A program made the translations under genes and the position numbers. Of a stretch of DNA of 64,000 nt, positions 20,580 through 35,004 are shown piece after piece. The number at the start of each line of letters is the position of its first letter. Within the stretch, counting starts at the first letter, position 1. Source of the DNA: Primula veris (Eukaryota; Streptophyta; Magnoliopsida; Ericales; Primulaceae); assembly GCA_963682055.1 (NCBI GenBank), contig OY821740.1, positions 42,862,795 through 42,926,794 of the forward strand, written 5' to 3'. The notes beneath the pieces are model-generated. The model saw nothing but the letters and a program-made list of their open reading frames with translations. It was not told where the DNA came from and ran no database searches.

Positions 20580-23347
20580 GGCGGAGAAAGAGAGAGAGAG
20601 TAAATATATGTACAGGGATATATAGAGAGAGAGAGAGAGATAGAGATAGAGAGAGAGAGATTTGTGTGTGTTTTTTGTAGAAAGTGAGAGAGAGATAGTT
20701 ACTGTTTTACTTAGAGAAGACGAATAAGAAGACATTTGTCACAACGTTGAAAACTGTAACGGGAATTTATTTATTTATTTTATACAATCATGATTAGAAA
20801 ATTGAAAAAGATGCTTACTACACTCCTTTACTTTACTACAATGTTGTTAGTAGAGTTCCGTTTGGTCAGTATTTTAACAATGTAGTCCGTACTGTAATTA
20901 CTAATTTTATGTGAGATTATAATATAATCTGTTACAGTTCCCATTCGACACATTTGGTTTCTCGCACCGGATAATGTCAAACTTGTTAAAGAGAGTTAAA
21001 AGGGTCAGTAATGTCATAACTCCTAAATCTATGAATGTAGTGTTTAAAAAATTTAGTTTTACGATTTAAAAATGTCTATCGACGCAGTTTGTTGCTCGCT
21101 TACCTTACATATCAATGTAATCATTTTATTTTTCTAATAAAAAACAAACTGAATGAAATCAAATATATATATATATATAAACAAAAACAAAACTAAATTG
21201 AGTGCTAGATGAACTGGGGTTTACACTTTGAAAGATGAAATAAATATATAGATATCTAATCCCAACTAAAAAACAAATAAGAGAAATAATTTATTTGTAA
21301 ACCGGCAAAAAGGAATATATGAAAAAGAAAAAAAAAATGACATTTTAATGTTACGTGTTTGATTAAAATTTCGAGTTAAAAACTATAAAGTGAAGTGAAT
21401 TAAAATGAAGTAAAGCTCAAGTTTTAAGTTATATTGCATATACTAAACACCATAAACAAGTACGATATTGACATACATACAGTTTGAAATGATCGTTATT
21501 CACAATGGATGAGCATCAACAAGAGACGTCAGATTTCTTTTTCGTACAAAAATATTTTGTGCTTGACTCACAGAGGAAAACAAACAAAGACGAGAGTTAG
21601 TTTTCTACATGAGACAATCTTGAACAAATATGTTTTACCTAGTCATCACATTTTATGTTTGATGGGTCATATGTGTAAGATTCGTTGATTTAATTTATAA
21701 AAAATCAATTGATCAATTCTCTACTATTAAAATTTGTATGTTAATTATTGTTTGTTTATCTACCGTTACATGTACAAAATCATTTCATATGAGGAATAAG
21801 GTCCTAGGGTAGAATGTGTTCTAACTTCTAATTTTCACAAGTCGAGCATGAATATTTTATATTGAGCCTCATTATGAAACGAGTGGAGGTGATAACTAGT
21901 AAGCTGTAATTTAAACATAAAAACATGATTAGAAACAAAAAAACTCAAAAAATATGAAAAAAATGACTTACTAAAAATATATTTTTTGTCTCAAGTGCAA
22001 TGCTTAAGACTTATTTTTAAATAGTTTATCCGATTAGGCACGCTTGAGCAATATATTGGGCTAAGTATACAAAAGGTATACACTCTATAACTAACAAAAA
22101 ATGTATAGTAAGTAGTTATTGGTAGTAAATAGAAATTATGTAACTGAAAAGGTTGGTTGGTATAATGTGCCCCTCGAGAAATAAAGAACAAACAGACGAG
22201 AATATAGTTGGGAAATTATTGAGAAATGCCCGTGAGTGGTTTCATAATATCAAGATTGCCATTGCCGGCATTTCACTTGTACACCTGTAACTTTCCAACT
22301 ATAATTTGTGGTGGAACAATATTGGGATTGTATTGTAGGACCTTTATTCGGTGACTAATGTCTTGTGTGATGGGATGCTGATTCTATATATATATATATC
22401 TAAAAAAAATATATGATATATGAAGTTATTTTAGGTAATGGGTATGAAAAACTAAAATTTAAATTATTTAATTAAATTATATAGAAAAAAAATTCTATTT
22501 TTATATTAATTTTAAAAAAAAGTGGGGATCCCTGACTGTAACAGCGAGTTACTTCAGTTACTTTATTGATTTACAACATGATTTATGTGTTGTAGGCCGG
22601 CGGTGGTTCGTAACCGTAAGACAACAAACACGACATTAAGCTTTTTTCCAATTTTTTAATCAAACTTTAAAATAAAGGCATGTAGACAAACTTTTACTTT
22701 CCGTTTAATTCCCCCGTTTTATTTTAACGTTTTATCCGTTTTGTTCTCAAACTTCACCATTATTAATATACATATACATGAAATATGAGTTTTGTAAAAG
22801 TATATACTTAGGTTTTAATTTAAAATATTAAAATATTATATTCAGAGTTCCCTTTAAAATTAGTACATATCATCACAAACATGCATGCGTACATATGGAT
22901 CTTTCTACTGAAGTTTCCACCATCAATGATTCAATTTTGTTCAAGTTCCTTTGCGCTAATAACCTTCAATATTATGTTGGATAAAATCAAGCTGGCTTTT
23001 CGAAAATATAGAAGACAATCAATAAACAAAATCAATGACTTCTTTGGAATAACAGAAAAGTAAGGGGACCAAAACCAAATTGGTTATACAAGGCAAATTT
23101 ATTAATGCAATATATATATTTTCCCTCCCAATTACAACTGTCATTTTCCAACTCAGATTTTAGATAAGCGTAGCTCATGAGTCATGCCATGCCTTATTTT
23201 TTTTATTCCAATGATAAAAATTGGATAATAAACATCAAATAAAAAAGAGAAAACATAAATATAAGAAATACAATTTTCGAAATGTAAAAGATGAAAGATT
23301 GACACCAAATATCTCTTATCCTCTATCAAGTCTGAGGCATAACGAAA
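20580..23347. other. Intergenic between divergent TBL and thioredoxin genes
   Basis: GA/TA microsatellites at about 20588-20700 lie in the TBL leader. The rest is AT-rich and no supported gene was found. A GC-rich patch (GGCCGGCGGTGG near 22596) is unexplained. Confidence 0.5.
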
Positions 23348-25315
<1,968 letters not shown>

Positions 25316-26576
25316 TATGATATTTTTCTCCTTCATCGACTTCTACATCAAATGTAAAATCTGGTGTCGTACAGAAAAGTTCTTATTGGATAAACTAAAA
25401 CCAGATCCTTCTCTGACTTTTTCTCAAACTTTACCACTGAAATTATTACTTTGTTTTGAGCAATAGTTTATCACAGGAAACAAATCAAGTGAGCAACTTT
25501 CCTTTCCGTATATATCATATATGTTTGCCATGCCACTTTTAGCAATTTCTTGAACCAAATGAGAACTTTACTTAGATCCACTTTCAACATCTAGAAAAAT
25601 ATAATCTACCCAAAGACGGAAGAAAGGAGAATGTTCACATCCCTGGTACTGATTTACACTCTATATTCAGTACAACACTCGAATACTCTATGACTAATAT
25701 AACTCTCAATAACGGATAACAATGTACGTTCAATAATGAAAATGACAAAAGAAATTGGAAATAACTCGGTGAAAAGCTCTACACCATATAAAAGCGTTCG
25801 AAATGTATTTTTTACTCAACAAAAATCATACCAAATGGACCGAGCAACTAGATGAACAAGAAAGCAATTAGGCTAAATGAATTCCAGGTGCCAACAACAT
25901 CCCATTGGATTGAACTCCCCCAAAAAAACTAGCAATATGGAATTTCGAAGAACACACTGGAAACAAAACATTGCGACAACTCATTTGCTTCACTTACTAG
26001 ACAAACAAATAATGCAGATAAAACACCATCACATATTCCTAATTTCTTTCCAAACCATAAGAGTATTCAATGAATACCAGGCCTCAGTCAAAGTGAGTAT
26101 AAACACTCTCAGTAAGGCTAAATCTTCCTCAAGCAAAATGAGCTCACATTTAATCTCAACTACTGACAGATATATAACACTAATAATTCATGGGAATTTT
26201 ATCAAAAAAATTATAGGAGAAAACATAAGTTAATAGGATTTATCATGTTCAAATTCTTCATCCCAACAACAGACAACCAGCACAAGCATTAAAGAAGTTC
26301 AACTAACCAACCATTAGATCAGAAATCAATATCACATGTTCCATTATCACCATGAAATTATACGATAGGAAACTGGACCTACTTATTCTGAAATGAAATT
26401 GCTGAATATTGGGCCTCAACTTGGTACACAATTTTCCATTGTGACTTCAATCAATAAGGGCAACGCCAACAACACATGATTCATCTAATATAATCCAGCA
26501 ACCATTCCATCATTGTAATTTGGTTTGAAATATAACCAGAGTTCCAAACTAAAAGAAAAATAACTCAAATATGTAT
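25316..26576. other. Intergenic, convergent 3' ends
   Basis: The thioredoxin 3' UTR (+) and the Aha1 3' UTR (-) face each other. No coding frame with family similarity was seen. Confidence 0.5.
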
Positions 26577-29500
26577 TTAAATTTCAAAACCAAAAACTGC
26601 TCGTATTTTGTGGAAGATAAGATCCCGCCATCCCCTCTCAGTATTCTCCACCACAGTTGCATTTCCATACCTGCGTTTGAAAATACAAACATCAATACAC
26701 TAATGGAATTATGCGTATCAGAAAACCACATGAGCAAAACATAGAAGTGGAACAAACCTATCTTCCTCGGGAACATCTATCTGTGTCAGCTTAACAACAG
26801 TGTACCCAGGTTCAGGCTCTTCGAGAGTAATTCGAACCTGAAATAAGTACCAGATTCTATTAGAAGGAACCTCTACTCACCCTCCATAATCATTATAGCC
26901 AACCCCTTTTCAGCATCCTTGCCTCATTAAAAACATATATCATCCTCATTAGTAACATATATAATCCTTACAAAACCTGTTCCCTCCATCCCTAAACAGT
27001 TATCTAATTCTATTTTGGGTTGTGCTTCCACACAATTGTTACTTTCGGAAGAATCTAACTAAAAAAGGATGATAGCATTCTTTTCGTCCTCACATAACAA
27101 AACAAAATCAACAAAGATGCCATTCAAATTTCCAACTATTATAATAATGCAGTCAAGAGCAGAATTGTGTAAACACACGGATAAAGATTACAGGGAAAAG
27201 TTACTTATTTTTAAACCTTAACACAACTCTGATTCATCGAATGAGGGCTTCATCTTCTATTAGCCAAAATTTATAACTAAAGATCATAAATATATAAAAA
27301 TGCAAATAATAATAATTGAGATAGCTTACAGTGGAAAAAATGCCATCATTCCAGCTTCCAAACCTCCACTTCTGCACGATTAATTTCCCCTCTTGTAATT
27401 CAACATTAACCCCATTAACTGCCCCATCGAAAATACTAAATTCCGCACCCACATCCTTGCTTATCTTTGCGTTACTCTGTGTAAACCCTTTCCACCTATT
27501 CTCATCCATCAAAATTTCATACATATCCCTCGCTCTACAGCTGAACTTCTCGCTCAAGCTTATCGTCTTAAATCCCTCCTTCCCCTTCTCTTTCTTCTTT
27601 ACTTCTTCCCTCTTCTTCACCTCTTCCTTCTTATCTACCACTTGTGACGCCTCTTTCTTCACCGGCTTCTTCACCTCCAGCTCTTCTTTGGCTGGTCCAC
27701 CGTTTGCCATTGCTGTAACATATGCCCTAACCTGTAACATCAACACAATAAAATATTACACCACAAAATAAGATCTCAGTCAAACAGGATGTAGGTAAAC
27801 GGCTATAGATAGCCATAATCGTGATTAGAAAGGGAGAGATGGTATCAGCCTCATGTCATGGCTTTTTCTTTAAAACGTCTTTAACCCTTTCTTCTCTTAT
27901 AATTTAGATACAAGTGTCAAGAATAGTAGTTATGTATATATCGAAAAGATGCCCATACTAAAAACACTACTTTGGTAAAAGAAGTGAAAATTTGATTCTA
28001 ACTTGATTGTTGTAACTCTTTCAGTCCAAGTACTTGGTCTTTACTTTTTTAAGTCTATAAGTTGGATATCTGGATACGCATGTAAGACACATCTATGCCT
28101 TTTTTTACTACTCCAGGTCCAAATTCTACAAGCTTCTGGTCGTTACCAAAATTTAAGTTTTGTTAGTAACAAAAACAGTGATCTCCACTTGTTTTAAAGC
28201 TATAGCCAAATATGGTAAGAACTTAGTATTTCAGCTACTAAAGGTAAGACTGTAAGATAAACATTAAAAAAATTAAGATAGAATTTAAAACTCTTAATTT
28301 AAATACAACAACTGCACAGCTTCTTATTGGAAAACAATCAAGCCTACCTCCAAATCACATGAATTAATTAGAAACGAGAGAGAGAAACACAGTTCTTACA
28401 CACAAGCGGTAGATAGTTAGCCTAGATGTGAATGAACAAAGACAACATGTGGCAATGGACAATATAAGAGTAGAAAAATTGTAAGATCATTGTAAACTGC
28501 ATAATGTGGTAGCAACCCAAAAAATATAAAAATTGGTCATAAACTTTATGCGGAGTCATATACACCTAACAATTTATCAAGCTCTTAGGTACAAGAAGTA
28601 CCAAACAAACATAGCAAGCAATTCTAGACTTGATAAAATGGTTCAAAATTAGAGAACTGACACTCAGACTTCATTGCTTACTTCAAAGCAGTTACACAGA
28701 GTGTACTGAAGACGTGCCAACTTTCATCAATCTATACAAGACTGCTTCAATTGATACAAAGTGGAGGAAATACATAGGGACCAAAAGAGGAGCAGCTCCT
28801 CCGTATGCTTTAGCTGAAATGACCACTACATTCCTACATATTACTTATATAGAGTTATACCATAATGCCCTAAATCCCTTGTTCAGTTTCATTCTTTTCC
28901 TCTGCTTACAACTACTATTCCTCACTTACTCCCTTTCTCAACCAAAACCTGATTAGACTCCACCCTGCACCTACGACTTTCTCTCTTCCTAACATATTAC
29001 TTATATACAGTTGTACCACAATGTCCTAAATCCCTTGTTCAGTTTCATTCTTTTCCTCTGCTTACGACTACTATTCCTCGCATACTCCCTTTCTCAACCA
29101 AAACCTGATTAGATTCCACCCCGCACCTACGATAACTTTCTCTCTTCTTACTTGCTGCGCCGCACCTCCATTAGTAGCGCCTCTATCATAGTTCCCAGAA
29201 CCTGATTATACCTGCTTATTTCCTTAATATAATTTTCAATCCCAAATTCGTCAGCTTCTCTCATTCATTTGCACCTTCTCACTCTCAGTAATTTCACCTC
29301 ACTGACATCACTTTAAACAACTCGTTTTACCAAGATTTGACAATGGAGAATCGCACTTTTGCAGCGAGTTTGCCATCACTATCTGAGCAGATTGTTTCCG
29401 TTTCAACTCTGGTTTTGTTTCTAATCCTGATTCTAACAGTTAAGGCAAGACGAGTTTATTTGATTTATTCTTGGTTCTATTTTATTTTTTTGGTTTTTAA

Positions 29501-31542
29501 ATCGGGCTCTTGTTGACATGGTTCAACTGTAAAATTTGTTTCTGTGTTGTCAAATTTTGTGTAATTGCAACTAGAAAAAAAAGCAATATTATTTCAACAA
29601 CTCTACAATGAAAAATGTGGAATTGCAAGTCAGTTTGAATGAATTGACAATGCCTAACTTATGACGATGTGCGTTCTTTTACTTCGTCACTGATAAAAAT
29701 ATTGACTATCAATTCTTATTACGCCTCCCACAGTAAAAAAAAACGGGGTTCACCATCTTTTTTACTCCTAACAAAATTACAAGCTCCTATAGACTATAGC
29801 CATATGCACAAACACAAACAGAGGGCTTCTTTATGCAACACAACCAAACGAAATTTAACTTGCACCCCTACGTTTTCAGCTGTAAATTTATCCATTCTAA
29901 AGGTTTGGTAATCAAATAATTTCACCTTATCCAATTTTTTTTCCAAATACACCTAGACTAAAATTGAAATTTAGCTCAAAAGTCAAAACAACAACCAATC
30001 ATCCTATATAGACCGATCAAATACAATTATACATATGTAAATATAACAAAACTTGTAAAAGAAAGGGGATTATGATCTGGTAAAAAAAAACTTCAAATTG
30101 AACTCAAAACTACAACCTAGTAACCAATATAGACCAATCAAATACAAAAAAGATGGAATTTTGCATTATAAACCGTCCAATCAAAAACAAAAAGACTACT
30201 CAAGATTATAAAGCATTATCAATTCATTACCCTTTGTCTTTCTAAAGGTTTGGTAAAAAAATATTTCTACCTTTACCAAAAAACAACAAAAAGACAAACC
30301 TACACTAATATTCAAACTCATCTCAAAACTACAACCAAACAGCCTATATGGACCAATTCAAAACAAAAGGTATCTCCTATCTAAAGGTTTGGTAAAAAAA
30401 AAAAAAATTACTTTCGCCAAAAAACAAAAAAACAACAACACAAAGCTACACCAATATTCAAACTCAGCTCAAAACTACAACCAAACAGTCTGTATGAACC
30501 AATAATGTACAAAAACAGATAAAATCAAAATAACAAAACTTTTATATATAAAAAAGAATCATACCTGGTCCAAGACAAAGGGCTTTCCACTCTTCAAAAA
30601 AACAGTTATAGTTCCGCCACTATACTTATACACACACATATAGTATATATATATAGCAAAATTTACCACAAAGAAAAAAAAGGATTATACCTGGTCCAAG
30701 ACAAAGGGATTTCCACTCTTCAAAAAAACAGTTCTAGTTCCGCCACTATACTTATACACACACATATAGTATATATATAGCAAAATTTACCACACAAAAA
30801 AAGGATTATACCTGGTCCAAGACAAAAGGCTTGCCACTCTTCAAAAAAACAGTTCTAGTTCCGCCACTATACTTATACACACGCATATAGTATATATATA
30901 GCAAAATTTACCACAAAAAAAAGAGGATTATACCTGGTCCAAGACAAAAGGCTTGCCACTCTTCAAAAAAACAGTTCTAGTTCCGCCACTATACTTATAC
31001 ACACGCATATAGTATATATATAGCAAAATTTACCACAAAAAAGAGGATTATACCTGGTCCAAGACAAAAGGCTTGCCACTCTTCAAAAACGCCTCCTTGA
31101 ACGCCTTCCCAACCGGACCCTCGTCCTTAACCCTAACAACAACTTCCGGATCCTCATCAGCATTCTCATCCGAAACATAAGGAACCTCAACAGACCCCTC
31201 AACTTTGAGCAATTGACCATCACAGTCCCTACATTTCCCTTCCCAAGACAAAACAAAGCTGATCTCATACCCCGGTATAACCTTCCCCTTTCGGACGTTA
31301 ACGTAGGCTTCTCCATCGACTTTATCGACCTTTTGGGTTGTTATGGAGACATTAGAGAGGGTGTTGTTGTTGATGTTGTGTTGGGAGTTGGTGGTGATGG
31401 TTTTGTTGGATAAGAGAGATGTGAGGAGATTTTTGGACCAATCGAGGCAGTTGGTTTCGGACCAGTGCCAGTTGTGTACGTTTGTTCCGTCTTCTCTGTC
31501 TTCTACTATCCATCTACTGTCTCCTTCCCCGTATTTCGCCAT
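26577..31542 (-). CDS. Activator of Hsp90 ATPase (Aha1/AHSA1) homolog
   Basis: Four exons: 31054-31542, 27330-27731, 26758-26837, 26577-26670, with GT-AG junctions and matching phases, giving 354 residues. Residues 1-163 are the Aha1 N-terminal domain (WHWSETNCLDWS near 25-36, then GKVIPGYEISFVLSWEGKCR). A highly charged Lys/Glu linker follows (about 176-210), then a C-terminal AHSA1/SRPBCC domain (SLSEKFSCRARDMYEILMD, WRFGSWNDGIFSTVRITLEE, ENTERGWRDLIFHKIRAVFG). In yeast and animals Aha1 stimulates the Hsp90 ATPase cycle; the same role in the plant cytosol is inferred. Intron 1 (3.3 kb) starts with five copies of the exon 1 end plus donor site. Only the first donor (31053) keeps the frame, because each donor reads GTATAA, an immediate in-frame stop if read through. 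Confidence 0.93.
28834..29140. repeat. Tandem duplication (about 155 bp) in Aha1 intron 1
   Basis: The block beginning ACATATTACTTATATA (28836) with CCTAAATCCCTTGTTCAG inside is repeated with few changes from about 28992. Both copies end in a CACC(CT)GCACCTACGA stretch. Confidence 0.88.
30238..30515. repeat. Direct repeats (about 140 bp) in Aha1 intron 1
   Basis: Two neighbouring units start TCTAAAGGTTTGGTAAAAAA (30241 and 30378) and share AATATTCAAACTC(A)...CTCAAAACTACAACCAAACAG. A more diverged third copy lies near 29896-30020. Confidence 0.75.
30556..31090 (-). repeat. Tandem array of the Aha1 exon 1/intron 1 junction (~121-bp unit)
   Basis: The end of exon 1 (GGCAAGCCTTTTGTCTTGG, then GACCAG) with its donor GTATAATCC recurs at donors 31053, 30933, 30811, 30690 and 30564. 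Spacing is 120-126 bp. Each copy is followed by a TATA-rich piece and a GGCGGAACTA stretch. Only the 31053 copy is continuous with the coding exon. The copies are nearly identical, so the expansion looks recent. Confidence 0.95.
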
Positions 31543-31566
31543 TACTTACACTATATATATATTGAT

Positions 31567-31626
<60 letters not shown>
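31567..31626. repeat. (TA)n(GA)n microsatellite in the Aha1 leader
   Basis: About 30 bp of TA followed by about 28 bp of GA, just upstream of the Aha1 start codon on the minus strand. Confidence 0.93.
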
Positions 31627-31629
<3 letters not shown>

Positions 31630-32208
31630 CTGATGACGGGCACGTTTGGGTCTGGACAGGGGCGGGCGGATTTTAGGGATTTTTATTTCGGGATGGGGAA
31701 AAAAATCTAACTTTAGGACTTAATAAAACATTTAAACTTCCAAATGATTACTATTTATAAATAAATAAACTTCCAAACATTTAAAAACTTGAATAGCTTA
31801 ATATAATCTGACAATCCTTGAAAATGTATGCTTGTTTTATTTTACATCGTATATTTTCAAGAAAAATCAGATAGCATTATGCGTTAATAATTTTATAAAA
31901 AACAGTAAAATAAATAAATAAAATAGATGATACTTTATATTTATAATAATTGGTGGACCATAATTAAAATGAAAATAAGTTTTTCAACTTAAGTTATTTT
32001 CAAAAAATCAAAACAATAGTATTCGGTTACTAACATTTTGTAATGCAAACTTATGACAGTTTTGTAATATAATTAATTATATGAGTGTATATATATTAGT
32101 CATAATTAAAAATAATAGGATCATGTGCCCCCTCATGCCACTCCACTATGTGGATCCGCACATGGGTCTTGAGTTTTTTGTATTGTGACCGTTAATATAC
32201 AGAGAACC

Positions 32209-32445
32209 GTGAGTTTTTCTTTTGTCCCGTTATTACGGTGAACGGGACAAAATACCGTTAAATAGAGTCGATATATCATTTACTTTAGATATAGAAGGTA
32301 AGATTTAAGGATATATAATAGTAATTTTAAGGTTTTTTTTAATAGTGTTTTAAATATTACGGTCCAGATCTAATCTAAAATATCTAACGGTATATGAATT
32401 AACGGAATTTTGTCCCCGTTCACTGTAATAACGAACAAAAGGGAC
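32209..32445. mobile_element. MITE with long terminal inverted repeats (237 bp)
   Basis: The two ends are inverted copies over about 50 bp, sharing TTATTAC(G/A)GTGAACGGG(G)ACAAAAT(A/T)CCGTTAA. GAGAACC occurs directly outside each end (32202-32208 and 32446-32452), a likely 7-9 bp target duplication. Long TIRs and this duplication size fit a Mutator-like MITE, though the superfamily is not certain. Confidence 0.75.
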
Positions 32446-33041
32446 GAGAACCATCTAGAAGTTTGAAATTAAACAAAATTGCAAATATAGATGAATAGTT
32501 AATGGACGCGATATTACACTTTACAGTTTACACCTAGTCCATTCCAATTTACAATTACGGGCGAGAGAATTAAAACGAAATTGAACCAAACTCGTTAACA
32601 ATTAACAATCTTATCATATTACTCTTCCCTCCAACTGATGACATGTGAAGTATATATAACTAGCGTGAAAATATATATTTTTATGAATTAACAAAATCAA
32701 AAAGCTATCGTAACTATCACACTGACTAAGTTTGCTATTTATATTAATATCTTTGTAGTAAATCACTAATAATATTTCTTTTAATTTGGTAAAATAAAGG
32801 CATAATTTTGATGTTATGATACATTGTAACATCCGAGACATATATAAATTATATTCATTTTAAATGCGACATAATTTTGGAAATATATTTATCGTTTCAA
32901 GTTTCAACAATGCTCCCTCGTTAGCAAAACAGTTAACAAAATAAGACTAAAGAATCACAACTAGCCAAGCTGTATACACGAATATATGTAGGTAGCTAGT
33001 GAAACGATTACTCAAAACTTAATATGTTGTATAGTTGATGG

Positions 33042-33861
33042 ATTATGTCGTACTAATACAGAACCACTCCTCATCGCACCATATACGAGAATCATTTGGT
33101 AGTAGGCATGGAAATGTTAGTGAAATTACTTAGTGGAGGGAGGTGGTGAAGCAGCCTCATCGACATACGCAATGAAGTAGGTTCACGTCTATATCCCGAG
33201 ACTTTCGACACTGTACTAGCAGAGTACTCTATTCATAAATAGCTTCATTTACTCTTATCGCCCCGTTTGCGAATTTTTCCCTATAGTTCTTTTCAGCTGC
33301 AACACTACATTTAGCCCCTTAATGGAACAAAAGAAAGGTTATCTCAAATTAAGTTGACACTTGACACACAAAAAGGGAACAATTGATACAATTAATATGC
33401 TGCAGAAATAAGCACAAGGTTTGTTAAAAATATTTCCTTGAGCGCTAACAGGGCAAGAAGCAGTTATACTTGTGGTATTTTGTGGGGATTCGATGACAGC
33501 TCATACAATAAAACATTCTGTTTAGCGAAGGTTTTCGAGCTAGTTGTGACCATAAAGGTCTGCCATCTGATAACGGTCTAGTTTTGAACAAATACAAGGG
33601 AAGAGAACTAAGGCTTAGTATTGGGCCAAATCTCTGGCATAAATCGGCTTCTAAAGTAAACGACGCCAGACCATCATGAATCCAACTTTGCTCAAGAAGA
33701 AAGAAAAAACGTCACAGGGTAAACTACTATGCCATGCCACCTGCTTAGTAATTCTAACGTCAAAAAGTCTAATGAAAGCTCAAAGAGAATAAACTTTACA
33801 GTAAAAAGTCCGTCCAATGAAGCATCGTATTTGTTGTGGTTCTGTATTAGTACGACATAAT
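33042..33861. repeat. Perfect 26-bp inverted repeats about 770 bp apart
   Basis: 33042-33067 and 33836-33861 are exact reverse complements (core ATGTCGTACTAATACAG). No TSD or transposase frame was found, so this may be a degraded TIR element or a chance-rearranged duplication. Confidence 0.8.
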
Positions 33862-35004
33862 GATACACAACAAAAAAGATTAAACTTCACCATTTTCACC
33901 TGCAACAAAGCATGTACATCAGTATATGCATCTCCTGCGTCCCTGCCATTAACTCACTTGGCAATTCCAGAACTCTCGGTTTGAAAACTAGGTAGCAAGT
34001 TCTAGCTAACAGATTTAGTTTAGATTGAGGTCTGAGATCATTTTTGGCTCTAAATTCAAAGTCTAGCTTCTTTCTTTTTCTAAATCAGCAGCAACTCATC
34101 TGTTGGTCACCTCATATGCCAAGCCTTTCTATATTTCTGCCATAAATGATCTATAGAGTAATGTCAGCCAAATGATTCCAGTTTGTTCTGAGTCTTAAAT
34201 AAGCATTTGCATTTTCTTAAAAAAAACAGGCAAACAAGCCCTGAATACATTTTTGCTATATGCCCTCCACTTCAGGCATCCAAACAGTGAATGTCTTGAT
34301 TTCAAATGATTCTCATATTAATTAAACGTTGACTCTCGAGGGAAACTCAAATGCTATCAGCATACTGTGTTCTTCACTCATGCCATTTCCTTAAGAAAAT
34401 CAGCATATAGCAGATTCGAAATTGACGAATATACCTAATGATACAGAAGCTAGATAGCAGATACAATCCACATAAATTTGTCAAATAATCTGCAGGGTGA
34501 TTATTTAAAGCTGGGACATATAATGTATCGAGTTTCCCTAACACGGTGTGTCCCACGTTGGAATAAACCTCAACAATAGATACAGGCAGTACAATTAGCT
34601 CACATTGCTCGTAACTGTAACCAAAACGGAAACTATAGTCCAGATGTAAAAAGAAAAACACTACAAAACCAACACAATTACGTGTACAAAACTAAATTAA
34701 CACAATGATCTAAAGATGTCAAGAAACTTAAAATCCAAACCTTGATAGCGTCTGGGCACGCGACCTAGAGTAATCCTAACCTGTAAAATTGGGGAAACAA
34801 TTGTAAGGATGGAACAAAAAAAGAAACTGTTTACTATATAAAAGCAAGAAGGATCAGTAGATTAGGCATACCTAAACCCCCCATAAATATAGGGCACCAC
34901 GACATGATCTATTGACAGGTCCATGATAGCATAACCATGGTGTCGCAAAATTTTATCCAGAGTGTTGATAATTGTATATCATTGTACCACAATCTGAAAT
35001 TCAA

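Larger units (their letters stand above)
31627..35004. other. Intergenic between Aha1 promoter and GCP3 3' end
   Basis: No supported coding gene. It contains a short TIR element (32209-32445) and a 26-bp inverted repeat pair about 770 bp apart (33042, 33836). The part next to 35004 is presumably GCP3 3' UTR. Confidence 0.5.

Noticed and set aside
20580..20735. N-terminal extension of the TBL protein
   Set aside because: SLSLYLYLSL-type residues come from a GA microsatellite in the leader; the next ATG gives the normal start before the TM segment.
27331..27771. 146-codon plus-strand frame over Aha1 exon 2
   Set aside because: Low-complexity Phe/Ser reading of the Lys/Glu-rich linker on the other strand.
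28630..28956. 108-codon plus-strand frame
   Set aside because: Lies in Aha1 intron 1 over a tandem duplication; no domain or signal supports it.
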